This document shows, piece after piece, positions 21,493-32,777 of a DNA stretch of 64,000 bases. Position 1 is the stretch's first letter. The number at the start of each line of letters is the position of its first letter. The notes under the pieces were generated by a model that worked only from the letters and a program-made list of their open reading frames with translations, made no database searches and was not told the origin of the DNA. Made by a program: the position numbers and the translations under genes. Location: assembly GCF_001649575.2 (NCBI RefSeq), contig NC_051438.1:2916148-2980147 (forward strand). The letters are read 5' to 3'. The DNA comes from Kryptolebias marmoratus. Its lineage: Eukaryota; Chordata; Actinopteri; Cyprinodontiformes; Rivulidae.

Positions 21493-21776
21493 TAGGAGAG
21501 GGTGTTATTCATGTTAATAACGTAATACCAGGACGCAACTAACAAAGTTGCGAGGACACATTGGATTTATGTTTATTATATTTTTTAAAATACCCCCGTT
21601 TTCATGCAGGTCGTTTCATTTTATTTTGTTGTATTTATCTGCGACACCTTTAAAGGCCAGTCTGTGAAAATGCTGTCTGATAATGAACCAGTCAGTGAAG
21701 CTAAAAAGGTTGGGGACCGCTGCCCTAGATCACAACTACATGTACATGACCAAATATGGTATATGAAATGATTACG

Positions 21777-21789
21777 TCATTGCGCCACT
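21777..21789. repeat. Target-site duplication of L1-like element A, left copy
   Basis: The 13-mer tcattgcgccact is repeated exactly at 27096-27108. Confidence 0.9.
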
Positions 21790-21861
21790 ATTTTTTTTCC
21801 CCTTTATTATTATTGCCATCTTATACAACAAACATGGTATTGGCAACAGATGTACACAAAC

Positions 21862-24800
21862 CTAAAAAAAAAACCTGAAGAAGCTGACCCGAACTGCTTC
21901 CATACATACAGAAGAAACAAAATACAAAGCAAATAAATAAATAATTTTTTTTTTAAAAAACAACCATTGGGGGTTTTCCAACAGTTTCAGATTGTTTATC
22001 ATATTAAACAGTTCTGCATCTTGATGTTTGTCCATGAATTTTAGAGATAAGAAGAGGTGGCAGAGTTCTTTGTGAAAGATGGGGAAAGATGGTTTGACTT
22101 TAAGAAAACGACATTTGTGAATAAAAAACTTGCCCATGATAATTATTAGATTTAGTAACCTTTCAAATTTCTTTTCTTTTCTCAGAGTCCCAAAAATAAT
22201 TTCTTTCTTAGAAAATTCTGGTAAGTTTGGAATTTTAGGTAAAAGCCAGTAGTGCACATCATCCCACAAAGCTTTACAATACACACATTCACAGAAAAGA
22301 TGTTCAGTCGATTCAATATCACTGTCACAAAATAAACAAGTGTTATCATCAATAGCAAATCGAAGTCTAAGGAACTCCTTAGAGGGATAAACACCTGAGA
22401 AGATTTTGAAATGGACTTCCTTAGCTTTTGGAGGAATGAGAAGATTTAGATAATTTGTTCTAATTTTTTCCTTTTGAACCTTTGAGAAGAAATGTGATAT
22501 AAAATTTGGGTTTGAAACAAAAGGAAACAGAGCACTAGTAATGCATTCACTATTTTTTTAATTTTTTAATTTATTATCTGTGATACTGTCCCCATTAATC
22601 AGAAGTCCAGATAGCTCAGGGGTTCTGTAATCAGGGATATCGAAAGAAATTTTGCTGTACATAAAATATTTGGGGGAATAGCTCTAATAATTTTTTGAAA
22701 GTTATATTTACCACTGAAGTCTTCAAAAGACAATCTCTCCATTATTTAATAAGTGCATCACAGACCAAACACCTTGTTCTAGCCAATTATTTGCAAAGAT
22801 TGATTTCTTATTACTTTTAATATAACGTCAATTCCACAAAGGAGTATTGTGTGGGCTGTAGTTATGTTTATAGATTAATCTCCAATACAATAAAACTGGC
22901 TGGTAAAAGAAGAAAACGGGCAACAGGCAAATTTTTAATGTCAAAGTCACATTTAAGAAGGAAACTAACTCCATCCAGATAAGAAAATATTTTACTTGGA
23001 ATATGGAACCATAATGCATTTTGATTTGTTAAAAAAGACCAAAGCCAGTTTATTTTTAAAGTGCCGTTCGTACTGTCAAATTCTATGGCTTGTAGTCCTC
23101 CATCTTCAAACTGTTTGATTAAATTACCTTTCCTGATATAGTGAGTTTTCTGTTTCCATGTAAAGTCAAAATTCATCCTATTGATAGATTTGATTGCTGA
23201 ATTGGGTATTCCTAATGTATATGCAGGGTAAATAAGTCTGGAAATACTTTCCATTTTGGTGAGAAATATTCCACTCAGAATAGATAAATCTCTGTGTCTA
23301 TTTATTTAATTGAGTTTTACATTTTTGAAGTTTCTCCCAAATATTCAGATTTTCTAAATCAGATTTATTTTTATTTATATGCACACCCAGATATTTGACT
23401 TTGGAATTTATAGGGATATTAAAAGCAGTAGATATAGGACAGTCTTTTAGAGGCAAAATTTCACATTTGTTTAAATTTAATTTAAGCCCTGAAGCCTTTG
23501 AGAATATTTCAATCAAATTGAGAATTTTGGGAATTTCATTCAGGTTTTTTAAGAAGAGGGTTGTGTCATCGGCTAGCTGACTAATAGAAAACTCTTTGCC
23601 TAGCACCAACAATTTACCAAATTGAGCATTTTTAATTGATATGGAAAGCATTTCTGCAGCAGCAATAAATAGTAAGGGGGAGATAGGACAACCTTGTTTT
23701 ATACCTTTGTTGATGCTAAATCTTTGTGAGGTGCCATGTGGAAGACACACTGAACTGTTTGTATCTTTGTAAAATGTTTTAATTACATTAATAAATTTAT
23801 TTCCAAATCCAAATAAATCTAAAGCTTTGAACGTAAATTCATGTTCCATCATATGAAAGGCTTTATAAAAGTTTAAAAATAATACAAAACCTTAATTTTC
23901 AACTAAGTGGTTATAGTCAATTAGGTCCAAAATAAGGCGAATGTTATTGTGTATAGAGCGCCCTTTTATAAATCCAGATTGAGTGTCAGAAATAATTTGG
24001 TATATGCCTGATTTGAACCTGCTAGCGAAAATGTGTGTCAGGAGCTTGTAATCATTATTTAAAAATGTTATAGGTCTCAAATTATCAAGAAGAGTTGGAT
24101 CTTTGCCGGGTTTAGCAATGAGCGTGATGACACCTTGTTTCATAGTGTGTTAAACAGCCATTTTCTAACAATTTTGTAAGCATTCCAAACACAAGGGTTC
24201 TGATGTAAACCCAAAAATGTTTATAAAAGTTACTTGTTAAGCCATCCCAGCCTGGAGCTTTGTCCTTGAATAAAGCACCCAAAGCTTTATCTAACCCCTC
24301 TATGGTGATGTCTGTCTCACATATCTGCTTATAATCGACATCAATTTTTGGAATCAGATGTTGGATAGAATGAAATAATGTTTCTGCCAATGAGTTATTT
24401 TATGCGGAAGAATATAAATTGCTATAAAAGGTAGAAATTTCTTTGGATATTAATTTTGAGTCTGTGCATGGTTTATTATTAATTTGCAAGCAATTTATCG
24501 CATTTCTTTCTTGTCTAATTTTTTCTAACCTACAGAAATATGCAGTACTTTTCTCACCATCCTCAATCCACTTAGCTATGGATCTCAGATATGCTCCTTT
24601 GGCTTTTTTGGTATAAAAATCATGTAAGTCAGACTGAAGAATTTTTTTGCGCTGTTTATTATCATCATTAAAAAACGGTTTAGAGCAGATGAGACAAAGT
24701 TTTTGAATGATTTCTAATTCTTTTTCCTTATTTTGGAAAGCTATTAATTTGCTGTGTTTGATTGAGATTTGGTGGACTTTAAATTTAAAGAATTCCCATT

Positions 24801-25740
24801 TTTCTGTGTAAGAATTCAAATTTTTATCACTACAAATCACATTAAGATGCTCTAGGATTTCGTTATTAAACTTTTCATTCTTAACCAGGGTTGAGTTAAA
24901 CTTCCAGTAACCTTTGTTGTGGGATTTTTTCAATTGAGTTGTGATACTGAGTTGTATCAGGCAGTGATCAGATAAAGGTGCAGGTGAGATTCCAGCATTT
25001 ACACTATTTTGCATCAGATTGTCTGAAATAAGCCAGAAGTCAATACAGGATTTAGCTGAACTATCAGGTTTAAACCAGGAGAAGGACTGACCTCGCTGAT
25101 TTGCATCTCTCCAAGGATCCACAAGGTTCAGATCTAAGCAAAAGTTTTGTAGAACTACATTTATATGATGAGACTGAAATTTAGAGGGTGATCTATCAAG
25201 CCATTCATTATAAACCATATTGAAATCTCCTCCCAATATAAAATTGTTTGTGGAATATTTCTGAGATAGTTCTTTTAGATGACTAGTTAATACAGCCAAT
25301 AAGGATTTATTCTGAGCAACACTGTTGTAACCCTAGACATTACAGAGAATCAGAAAACTAGTTTCCATTTTGAGTACACAAATAATCCAGTGGCCTAGGT
25401 TGTCCTTCCTATGAGTTTCAAGCTTATTCTGTTCTGAAAATTTTGAAATAGTATAGCAACACCAGCAGACAAAATTATTTTTTCCCCCCATTGATTAGAC
25501 CAGAAGCTCTCATCTGCCTCAATAGAGTGTGTTTCTTGTAAAAAATATGCAGTTAGCTTTGGCATTTTTGCAAAAAAGAAATATTGATTTTCTCTTAACC
25601 CTATCAAGGCAGGCGTTGCAACAACATATCTGATTTTTCCTGTTACTAAACTTAATTTGAGCCTGAGAGGGTTAATACCATCTCTTAAACCCCTAGCATT
25701 TAAGGGCACACAGTTAAAGTTAGAAAAAAGCACAGACATA
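21862..25740 (-). pseudogene. ORF2 of LINE A (endonuclease and reverse transcriptase), broken
   Basis: ORF2 reads from 25739 leftward in pieces. The endonuclease start is VPLNARGLRD, then YFLQETHS, NFILGGDFNMV and APLSDHCLIQL (catalytic D and H of the APE fold). The reverse transcriptase follows with APGWDGLTSNFYKHFW, GIKQGCPISPLLF and LADDTTLFL, where the two catalytic aspartates are retained. Breaks lie near 25300-25395, 24400, 24120, 23880, 23290 and 22850-22300. The C-terminal part ends at 21862. In working L1 elements this protein nicks the target and primes cDNA synthesis. With this many breaks the copy cannot make a full protein. Confidence 0.88.
25595..25675. mobile_element. Short TTAA-flanked MITE inside LINE A ORF2
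   Basis: A 73-bp element has inverted ends (ccctatcaaggc and gcctgagaggg) and TTAA on both sides. Removing it with one TTAA joins the LINE codons ..GI and KRKSIFLF.. into the pattern expected for this endonuclease region. This shows it is a true insertion. TTAA targets are used by piggyBac and Kolobok transposons. Confidence 0.85.
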
Positions 25741-26051
25741 AAAGGGAAGCCCCAGAAAAAATAAGGAGAAGGTAACTGAACTTCTACTGTTCAGGAAAGG
25801 GTATTTGTTAATAAGAATGAAACACTAACTCCCTTAAACTGAATTCTTAACAGAGTAACTGACCTCTAACCAAATAACACGATTAGAAAATATTTATCAA
25901 AAAGATTGATCAAATCTGTAAATATTTAACTTTGCCTTTTTAAATAGTCTTATTTATTAATTTGGCCTATTTAATCAAGAAGAATTTTAGAAATAAAAGA
26001 ATACAACTCTTCTTGAATCATAAACAAGCATCTTGTGCTCTCGTCCACTAG

Positions 26052-26419
26052 TATGTGATTACTACCTGTAAAGAAGTCCTTGACATCTTAGCCAAGATTG
26101 CATCACATTGGGCCTCGTCAATCAGCAACGCAGTGGACATTGCGCATCGTCTGGGGAAAAAAGAAGGCGGAAGACATTGCCAAATACTAATTCAATTCAA
26201 CATGAGACACCACCAAGATGCCTTCTGGAAATTCACTAAAGACTTTAAGACGTGCAAGGAGATGGGCATCCACTTCAAGCAAGATTTCTGCAAACTGGAT
26301 CGGGAAACAAGAGCTGCAGTCTGGCCCAAAATGGAGCAAGCCAGGAATGAGGGGAAAAATGTCTACTACCGAGGGCATGTCGGCTACATCAGCGGAATTT
26401 GGGTATTCCCTGATTGACT
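26052..26419 (+). pseudogene. C-terminal half of LINE A ORF1, inverted
   Basis: On the + strand, opposite to the rest of element A, the sequence encodes the conserved C-terminal half of an L1-type ORF1: KEVLDILAKIASHW, VDIAHRLGKKEGGRH, KEMGIHFKQDFCKLDRET and YYRGHVGYISG up to a stop at 26418. In order along element A this half should follow the coiled-coil half that lies on the - strand at 26460-26919. Inversion of roughly 26050-26450 would restore the standard order. ORF1 proteins bind the element RNA as a chaperone. Confidence 0.85.
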
Positions 26420-26449
26420 GAAGATCCAGTGTTGTTGTCTGGTATCTTC

Positions 26450-26919
26450 GTTGGTTTTTGGGTTTTTTTGAAACCCTGGATTTTTAGATTCCAATGGCGT
26501 TTATAACGTTCTAGATCCAACAATCTTTCTTTCATCTCCGCATTTTCTTTGATGAGCACAGGGACATCTTTTTCCAGGCCAGATAGTTTGGTTTTGCAGT
26601 CTTTTATATCAGCTGCGTTCATTTCGACTAGTTTAGAGATGTTAGCAACCATTAGCATGTTGTCGCATAGCTGCACGCCGAAGTTATCGATCTTGTCTGT
26701 TAGCTTGTTAACAGCTTCCACGATGGAGTTGTTGACTTCCTCGTTTGGAGACACAATTACCTTGCTGGGTGGTGTTGGTGTTTTGATAGGCGTTGGGGGA
26801 GATTTCCTTTTGGTCGATGGCAGTGAAGTCTCCATAGCATACTCGTGGTCAGCGACTGGAGAGCATGTTTTGGAGGCTAGTGCTAGCCTGGCCACAGTAT
26901 CAGCTTTTTCTTGTTTCAT
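26450..26919 (-). pseudogene. N-terminal half of LINE A ORF1 (coiled coil)
   Basis: From ATG at 26919 the frame encodes a polar, proline-containing head and then a heptad-rich segment (KLTDKIDNFGVQL to LLDLERYKRHWNLKIQGFKK). LERYKRRWNL...GLKE is also seen in ORF1 of element B. Similarity stops near 26450, the presumed inversion breakpoint, and the frame runs on into inverted sequence to 26389. There is no internal stop in this half. Confidence 0.85.
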
Positions 26920-27075
26920 CTCTTTTGTTGTGTGAAAGTTGGTAAAGAAAAGTAAACTGAAGATAATTAAAATGTATAGGCAGGTTTAGTAATCTTTTGG
27001 TGCTCAAAAACAGAGGTCTTAACTACCAAATCGGGATCAGTGAATTTGAGCTTAAAGGAAGCTGCCTGCCCGGTT

Positions 27076-27150
27076 CGCCATCTTCCCCGGAAGTCTCATT
27101 GCGCCACTTCTCCTGGATGTTTCTGATGTTCCGACTTCCGGAAGATGGCG
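27076..27150. promoter_or_regulatory. Facing 5' ends of LINEs A and B with ETS/YY1 motifs
   Basis: Element A begins (on the - strand) gacttccggggaagatggcg and element B (on the + strand) gacttccggaagatggcg. Each contains an ETS-type CTTCCGG/CCGGAAG and a YY1-type AAGATGGCG (27076-27084 on -, 27142-27150 on +) within the first 20 bases. Human L1 also carries a YY1 site close to its first base. The two start sites point away from each other and are 37 bp apart, a bidirectional-promoter-like layout. Activity is inferred, not shown. Confidence 0.6.
27096..27108. repeat. Target-site duplication of LINE A, right copy
   Basis: This is an exact repeat of 21777-21789 and lies immediately outside the 5' end of element A. 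Confidence 0.9.
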
Positions 27151-27319
27151 AAGGGAGCAGACGAAAGGTAGTCATTCTCCAGAGCAAATCCCTGAAATAT
27201 ATAAATTGGAACAAACACAAGAATTATACAACCACTCTTCTGAACACCAAAGACTCTAAATCACGTAACGGGACTGTTCTAAGTAAATCTAATAAGCTCT
27301 AAAAACTCCTAATGCAAAC

Positions 27320-28165
27320 ATGTCTAAAATCAGCCCCAAAGCTAATGGTAAAGCTAGAGCGCTCCTCTCACATGACTACTGTGTCTCGGACGTAATGGAA
27401 ACTGATGCTAAAGGCTCTAAAAATGTTCTGTCATCACCAATGAAATCTCTGCAGCAGCCAAAAAGAATCAAGCCCTCCGAAAATGAAACGCTGAACCCTG
27501 AAACAACTTCGCAGCTTGTTTCTAACGCCACTATTCTTGCAGCAGTTAATTCACTTCAGACATTAATGACCGAGTTCAAGAGAAAATTACAACAGAACAC
27601 GTTAGCAATCACTAACATCGCCAAAGCAGTGGATTTCAATGCTGAAAGTATCAAGGAATGCAAAGACAAGTATGAAAAATTGAAGGAAATAAGAGATCTG
27701 AAGGAGCAAAACGTGAAGAAAGCAGCGGATCTGGAGAGAAAAACATCTGAGATGGATCGATACAAAAGAAGATGGAACCTAAGACTGAATGGTCTCAAGG
27801 AGATGCAGGATGAAAACACCTGTGAGCTAATTGTTGACCTCCTGCTGAAGATTGTTCCACACTGGAAGGACAAGATTGACTCGATTGTAGATACTGTGCA
27901 TCATTTGGGGAAGACCACCGACCACCCTCGACAAATCATCATATAGTTCACAGCCAGGATCTACAAAGATGAACTGTGGAGAGCAACAAAACGCCATCCC
28001 ATCTGCAAGGATCTTCATCTTCGCTTTGCAGAGGATCTCACCAAGGAGGACCACGAGGTAAGAAAAGCTGTTTGGCCCAAGGTAGAGCAAGCAAGAAAAG
28101 AGGGTCTTAAGACTATATTCAGGGGTCCGTATGCATACATTAATGGTCAGAGAGTGATCCCATAA
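27320..28165 (+). pseudogene. ORF1 of LINE B, one internal stop
   Basis: The frame from ATG at 27320 carries a basic N terminus, a long coiled coil (about residues 80-150) and the RNA-binding C-terminal half. Recognisable pieces are MDRYKRRWNLRLNGLKEM, VDTVHHLGKTTDHPRQIII, KDLHLRFAEDL and FRGPYAYINGQRVIP. A TAG at 27944-27946 cuts it after residue 208; the same frame then continues to TAA at 28163. It is otherwise undamaged and full length (about 280 codons), so the stop may be recent. Confidence 0.85.
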
Positions 28166-28304
28166 TTTACATTGTTCCATGTTTGACAAGGTTCAGATTT
28201 GATAACGTTCTCAGGGGTTTGTTCCGATAACATTGTTCTAATAACTCATTTGGAAGTAACACTGAGCAATTTTATTTATTATTTCAATTTGTATTTTCTT
28301 TCTT

Positions 28305-31300
28305 ATGTTTTCACTCAAAAGTGAAATTTCTCTTTTATCTGTCAATGCAAGGGGACTAAGAAATCTTACAAAAAGGAAAAGTGTTTACTTATTTTGTAAA
28401 GGGAAAAAAGCGAACTATCTTTATGCAAGAAACACGTTAAAAAGAAGAAGATGTTTCATTTTAGACTCAGCAGTGGGGAGACAAAGCCTTCTATAGTCAC
28501 AGTACCTCAAGATCAGCAGGGGTTGCTGTTTTTCTTAAAAACTTCCCTGGGCGTATTATCTCACATATAACAGATGAACATGGGCACTGGTTAATTTTGA
28601 TCATCAACATAGACAACATGAAATTTATTTTGGCAAACATATATGGCTATAATAACATTAATGAAAATAAAAGGCTCCTGGATGAAATTACTTCACATAT
28701 AGAATGTCTGAAATCTACAAACTCAACTGAAAACATTATAATAGGTGGGGACTTGAACTTAGTCAAAGATTACTTTTATGACAGATATCCTTCAAGATAC
28801 TTATCAAGTCATCCTAATACTGTTTTTAATAATTTTTACAATGAACTTAGTCTAACTGGTGCTTGGCGACATCTCAACCATGAGGCAAATCAATATTCTT
28901 GGTTTAGTTCAAACTATTATTCAAAATCCAGAATTGACCACTGGATAATTTCTAACCATTTATTAGAATATGACATCAAATCCACTATTTCTGCAGCTCC
29001 TCTAACCGACCATTGCTTTATTAGCATAGATATTAAATCCAAAACTAAAACTCATTCAAATAAATTCTGGAAATTTAACTCCAGTCTACTTAAAAATGAT
29101 ACATATTGCCAAAATATCAAATTACTAATAAATAAAATAAAATCATCCAAAGAAATCAGTTCTCCAGTTAAGAAATGGGAATTTCTTAAATACAAAATAC
29201 GAAAATACACAATATTTTTTAGCAAGAATTAAAAAAAGAAATGGAAAGAAAATAATTGGACATTATAGGGTCAAATAAATATTTATTGTAACAAACACAT
29301 CTTAAGTGATGATGATAAACAGAACATTCTAAGGTTGTAACCAAAATTAGACCAAATTTATTCCCATAAACATCAAGGAGCATTTCCATCCATCTATCCA
29401 TTTTCTTTAACCGCTTCTCCATTCCGGGTCGCGGGTAGCTGGTGCCTATCCCCAGCAGTCACTGTGCGAGAGGCGGGGGACACCCTGGACAGGTCGCAAG
29501 TCCATCGCAGGGCCACATATAGATGAACGAGACAAACAACCATTCACACCTAGGGACAATTTTAGAGTCATCAATTAACCTAACATGCATGTTTTTTGGT
29601 CTGTGGGAGGAAACCCACATGTTCACAGGGAGAACATGCAAACTCCACCCAGAAAGGCCTCAGGCTGGGAAGCGAACCTGCAACCTTCTTGCTGGGAGGC
29701 AACAGCTCTAACCACTATTCCACTGTGCCACCCTTCAAGGAGTATTTGTAAGATGTAATGTCAGATGGATAGAGGAAGGAGAGAAGAACTCGGCATACTT
29801 CTGTGGCCTAGAAAAAAGAAGACAGGAAAAAATAACCTTAAATCCTTGTTAATTAATGATACAGAAACAACTGATGAACAACTTAAATCCTCATAATTTT
29901 TTACATTTTACAATCAACTTTATAGATCTAAATTTTGTAAAACAGAATGTGATTCCTTTTTAATGGATATTGCTCAATTTGTTCGAAGAATAGATTATAA
30001 TTATAAAGAAATCTGTGATGATCAACTTCTAATTGGAGAACTTGATGCAGTTATTAATCGTCTGTCTCTTAATAAAGCTCCAGGTTCGGATGGGCTCACA
30101 GGGAATTTTTATAGGCATTTCTGGGCAGACATTAGAGAACTACTCTTTCAGGTATTTGTCGAAATTTTTGAAACTTGTACACTTTCACCTCCTATGAGAC
30201 ATGGGGTTATAATCTCAATTCCAAAACCTAATAAAACCCCTAGAATTATAGAAAACAGAAGACCCAAAACACTTAGGAACTCTGACTATAAACTACCTAC
30301 ATTTTTGCTGCTCGTCTTCAATCAGGATTATCAAATGTTATTTCAGAGACACAGTCTGGCTTTTTAAAAAATAGATCAATTTATAACAACATAAGGCTTG
30401 TTATGGACTTAATTGAATACAGAGACCTAATTGAAGATGATGGTTATATTTTCTTTTTGGACTTTTACAAGGCCTTTGATTCAGTAGAACACCAGTTTAT
30501 AACGGCAACACTTCAACAATTTGGCTTTGGTTATAAATTTAGAAATCTAATTAATGGTCTGTATAAAAACATTACTAGTTGTGTTATTCTCTCTAACGGC
30601 TCTACCCCTAACTTCGCAGTGGATGTTGGAATTCCTCAGGGCTGCCCTATTTCACCTTATCTATTCATTTTAGTGACTGAGATGTTAGCCATTTATATTA
30701 AAAACAGTAAGGACATAAAACCCCTAAATGTACTGGGAACACAGATAATCATCAGCCAACTGTCAAATGACACAACACTATTCTTAAAAAATAAACATCA
30801 AATCCCAACAACTATCCAAAAAATAGAAAAAAATTATCCAAGGCTTCAGGATTAACCTTAAATTTAAGTAAATGTGAACTTTTTACTTTTCATGAAACAT
30901 TCCTTAAAGATATTTGCCAAGTCCCTATCAAATCTGAAATAAAATATTTGTGTATCCACTTATCTAAAGACCAAAAAAGTAATCAACTCCTCAATGTTGA
31001 AAGTAAACTCATTGCTTGCAAAACAAAACTAAACATATGGCTCCAAAGAGACTTATCAATCTTAGGCAGAATATAATTAACAAAAATGGAAAGCTTATCA
31101 AGATGTATTTACCTGATTTACTCAAATGCCATTCCAAATAAATTATTAAAATTATTTAATCAAATTAATTTTAACTTCATTTGGAGAAATAGGCCACATT
31201 ATATTAAGAAAAGTAATATGCTAAAGGACATAAATGAAGGTGGTCTTAAAATGATAGATTTTGATTGCCTTAATGGTGCATTAAAAGTAAACTGATTAAA

Positions 31301-32390
31301 ATCTTGGATCAAACATCATAGCTCATTCTGGTACTGCATCCCTAACTTCCTGTTTAGACAGCTAGGCGGTTTGAACTTGCTGCTTACCTCAGATTTTGAA
31401 GTAAATAAGCTTCCTGTAACTTTGTCAGAGTTTCATAAACAAATATTGTTATTTTGGAAAATGATATATACACATAATTTCTCTCCGCACTCCACAATAA
31501 TTTGGAATAACAGGTATGTGTTACATCATAATAAATCCATTTTCTTCAAAGATTGGTTTGAAAGAAACATTTGGTCTGTGACCCATTTGATGGATAACGA
31601 TGGTAACTTACTGAATTATGAACAGTTCTGTAACAAATACAACCCTCCTATCTTAGAGTTTTCACGCTTACTCAATGCAATTCCAAAAGAATTTACATTT
31701 TTGATCAAAAACACAATGACCCATTGATCTATACAACCACAATTACCCCGGTTATTGATCCATGGTGTCCAGTTTTTGGATAAAAAATGTAATAATTCTT
31801 TTATAAGGAAATGTTTAAAAAACCTTTTATTTCCTGGGGTACAAAATAAGAATAATATTCTAAATAAATTTGATGAACAATTGATCACTAAAATAAGATC
31901 TATGTATTTAACCTTTCTCATAACCCCTAAAGCAAAAGAAACACACTTTAAAATTCTGACTGATATATACATATACCCATCCAAGGAATTATTGAGAAAA
32001 CGTTTTAATATAGCTGATAACACTTGCACATTTTGTGAAAATGATATCGAAACAACTGACCACCTGTTCTTTTTTTGTGCAGTTGTAAAGAAATTTTTCA
32101 ATGATTTGCAGACGTGGTATAATAGTAATTTTCCATCATTACCTGTTCCTCTTTGTAGAGATGATATTGTTTTTGGTCTGTTATTAAATAACAAAGAACA
32201 GGAACTCTGTATAAATGTTTTTTTATGTTTGGCTAAATTTTTTATTCACAGGAACAAAGTACAGAAATGCCCTCCCAATTTTACTCACTTAAAAAACGAC
32301 CTCTACAAATATGTAAATTCTTTAAAATTTGTTGAAAATCCCAAAGCCCAATTTTTTTTTTCCCTTTTGAATGCTATTTCCCATAACTGA
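28305..32390 (+). pseudogene. ORF2 of LINE B, broken and SINE-interrupted
   Basis: Pieces in order are the endonuclease (LLSVNARGLRN; NIIIGGDLNLV; APLTDHCFISI) at 28305-29232, linker sequence to 29372, a SINE, then reverse transcriptase from about 29743: KAPGSDGLTGNFYRHFW, FLDFYKAFDSV and GIPQGCPISPYLF. The catalytic box reads LSNDTTLFL instead of L/YADD, losing the first aspartate. The C-terminal region runs to 32390. Numerous frameshifts and stops separate the pieces. The copy could not supply reverse transcriptase. Confidence 0.85.
29381..29734 (-). mobile_element. Complete V-SINE-like SINE inserted in LINE B
   Basis: The tail tccatccatctatcc lies at the left and the tRNA-like head at the right (ends ...ttccactgtgccaccc). 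The core gggagaacatgcaaactcca is present. The 8-mer tcaaggag flanks both ends (29373-29380 and 29735-29742) as target-site duplication. LINE B ORF2 sequence continues on either side, so the SINE came later. Confidence 0.9.
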
Positions 32391-32629
32391 TATGCTTATT
32401 CTACACTTTCCCCTACAATAATTTAATATTATTTTATGTTCTTTTATTATTATTGTTATTTCTATTATTTTTTGTTTCTTTTCCCTTTGTTCTGTTTACA
32501 TTGTTTTTCATGACTAAGTTTGATGTAAAACTGAATTTTGATGTACACATGCTAATTTCAAATAAAAAAAAAGAATTAACTGAAACAGATTTTTTAATTG
32601 CAAGTTTCATTATCATTATTTATATTTGN

Positions 32630-32777
32630 CCCCCCCCCGGCTGACACGTCATGGCCCCGCCCCTGCCGCTGTCTCCTGTCTCACCGCAGTGGGCAGGTCT
32701 GTTCTCCGCCTCCTCGCGTGTTTCTGTCACCGAACCGAACCTTCGACGTTAGCAGCAGCCGCGGACAGAGCTCAGCG
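32630..32777 (+). promoter_or_regulatory. mgarp: Candidate mgarp promoter and 5' UTR
   Basis: This CpG-rich stretch precedes the mgarp start codon. It has a GC box (ggccccgcccctgc, about 32651-32664) and a CRE-like acacgtcatg. The left edge is an undetermined base followed by a C run, so sequence may be missing. LINE B ends only about 200 bp upstream of the ATG. Confidence 0.55.

Larger units (their letters stand above)
20340..21722. mobile_element. hAT (Charlie-like) element, internally replaced
   Basis: The right end (ggttggggaccgctg, 21708-21722) is the typical terminus of an abundant hAT family. The left part shows its internal phrase gtcatttggtaccgggccgc, but the left terminus is lost. 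Sequence on both sides of the nested element (gaccggattctctcc at left; aaaggccagtctgtgaaaat at right) belongs to the same hAT family. Confidence 0.65.
21790..27095 (-). mobile_element. Full-length L1/Tx1-like LINE A
   Basis: A 5.3-kb element on the - strand runs from its 5' end at 27095 to an A-rich 3' end at 21790 (t-run on the + strand) and is bounded by a perfect 13-bp duplication. It has a 5' UTR of about 175 bp, ORF1 (N-terminal half in place, C-terminal half inverted) and ORF2 with endonuclease, reverse transcriptase and C-terminal regions. ORF2 is split by several frameshifts and stops. A 77-bp TTAA-flanked insertion interrupts ORF2. It is dead but structurally complete. Confidence 0.9.
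27133..32571 (+). mobile_element. Near full-length L1/Tx1-like LINE B
   Basis: This + strand element starts at gacttccgg (same first bases as A) and ends at an A-run near 32562-32571. It has a 5' UTR of about 187 bp, ORF1 with one in-frame stop, a broken ORF2 and a SINE inserted at 29381. No target-site duplication was found. The right flank reaches an unresolved base and a C homopolymer at 32629 just upstream of mgarp. ORF1 and ORF2 are clearly diverged from A, so A and B are different subfamilies or ages. Confidence 0.85.
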
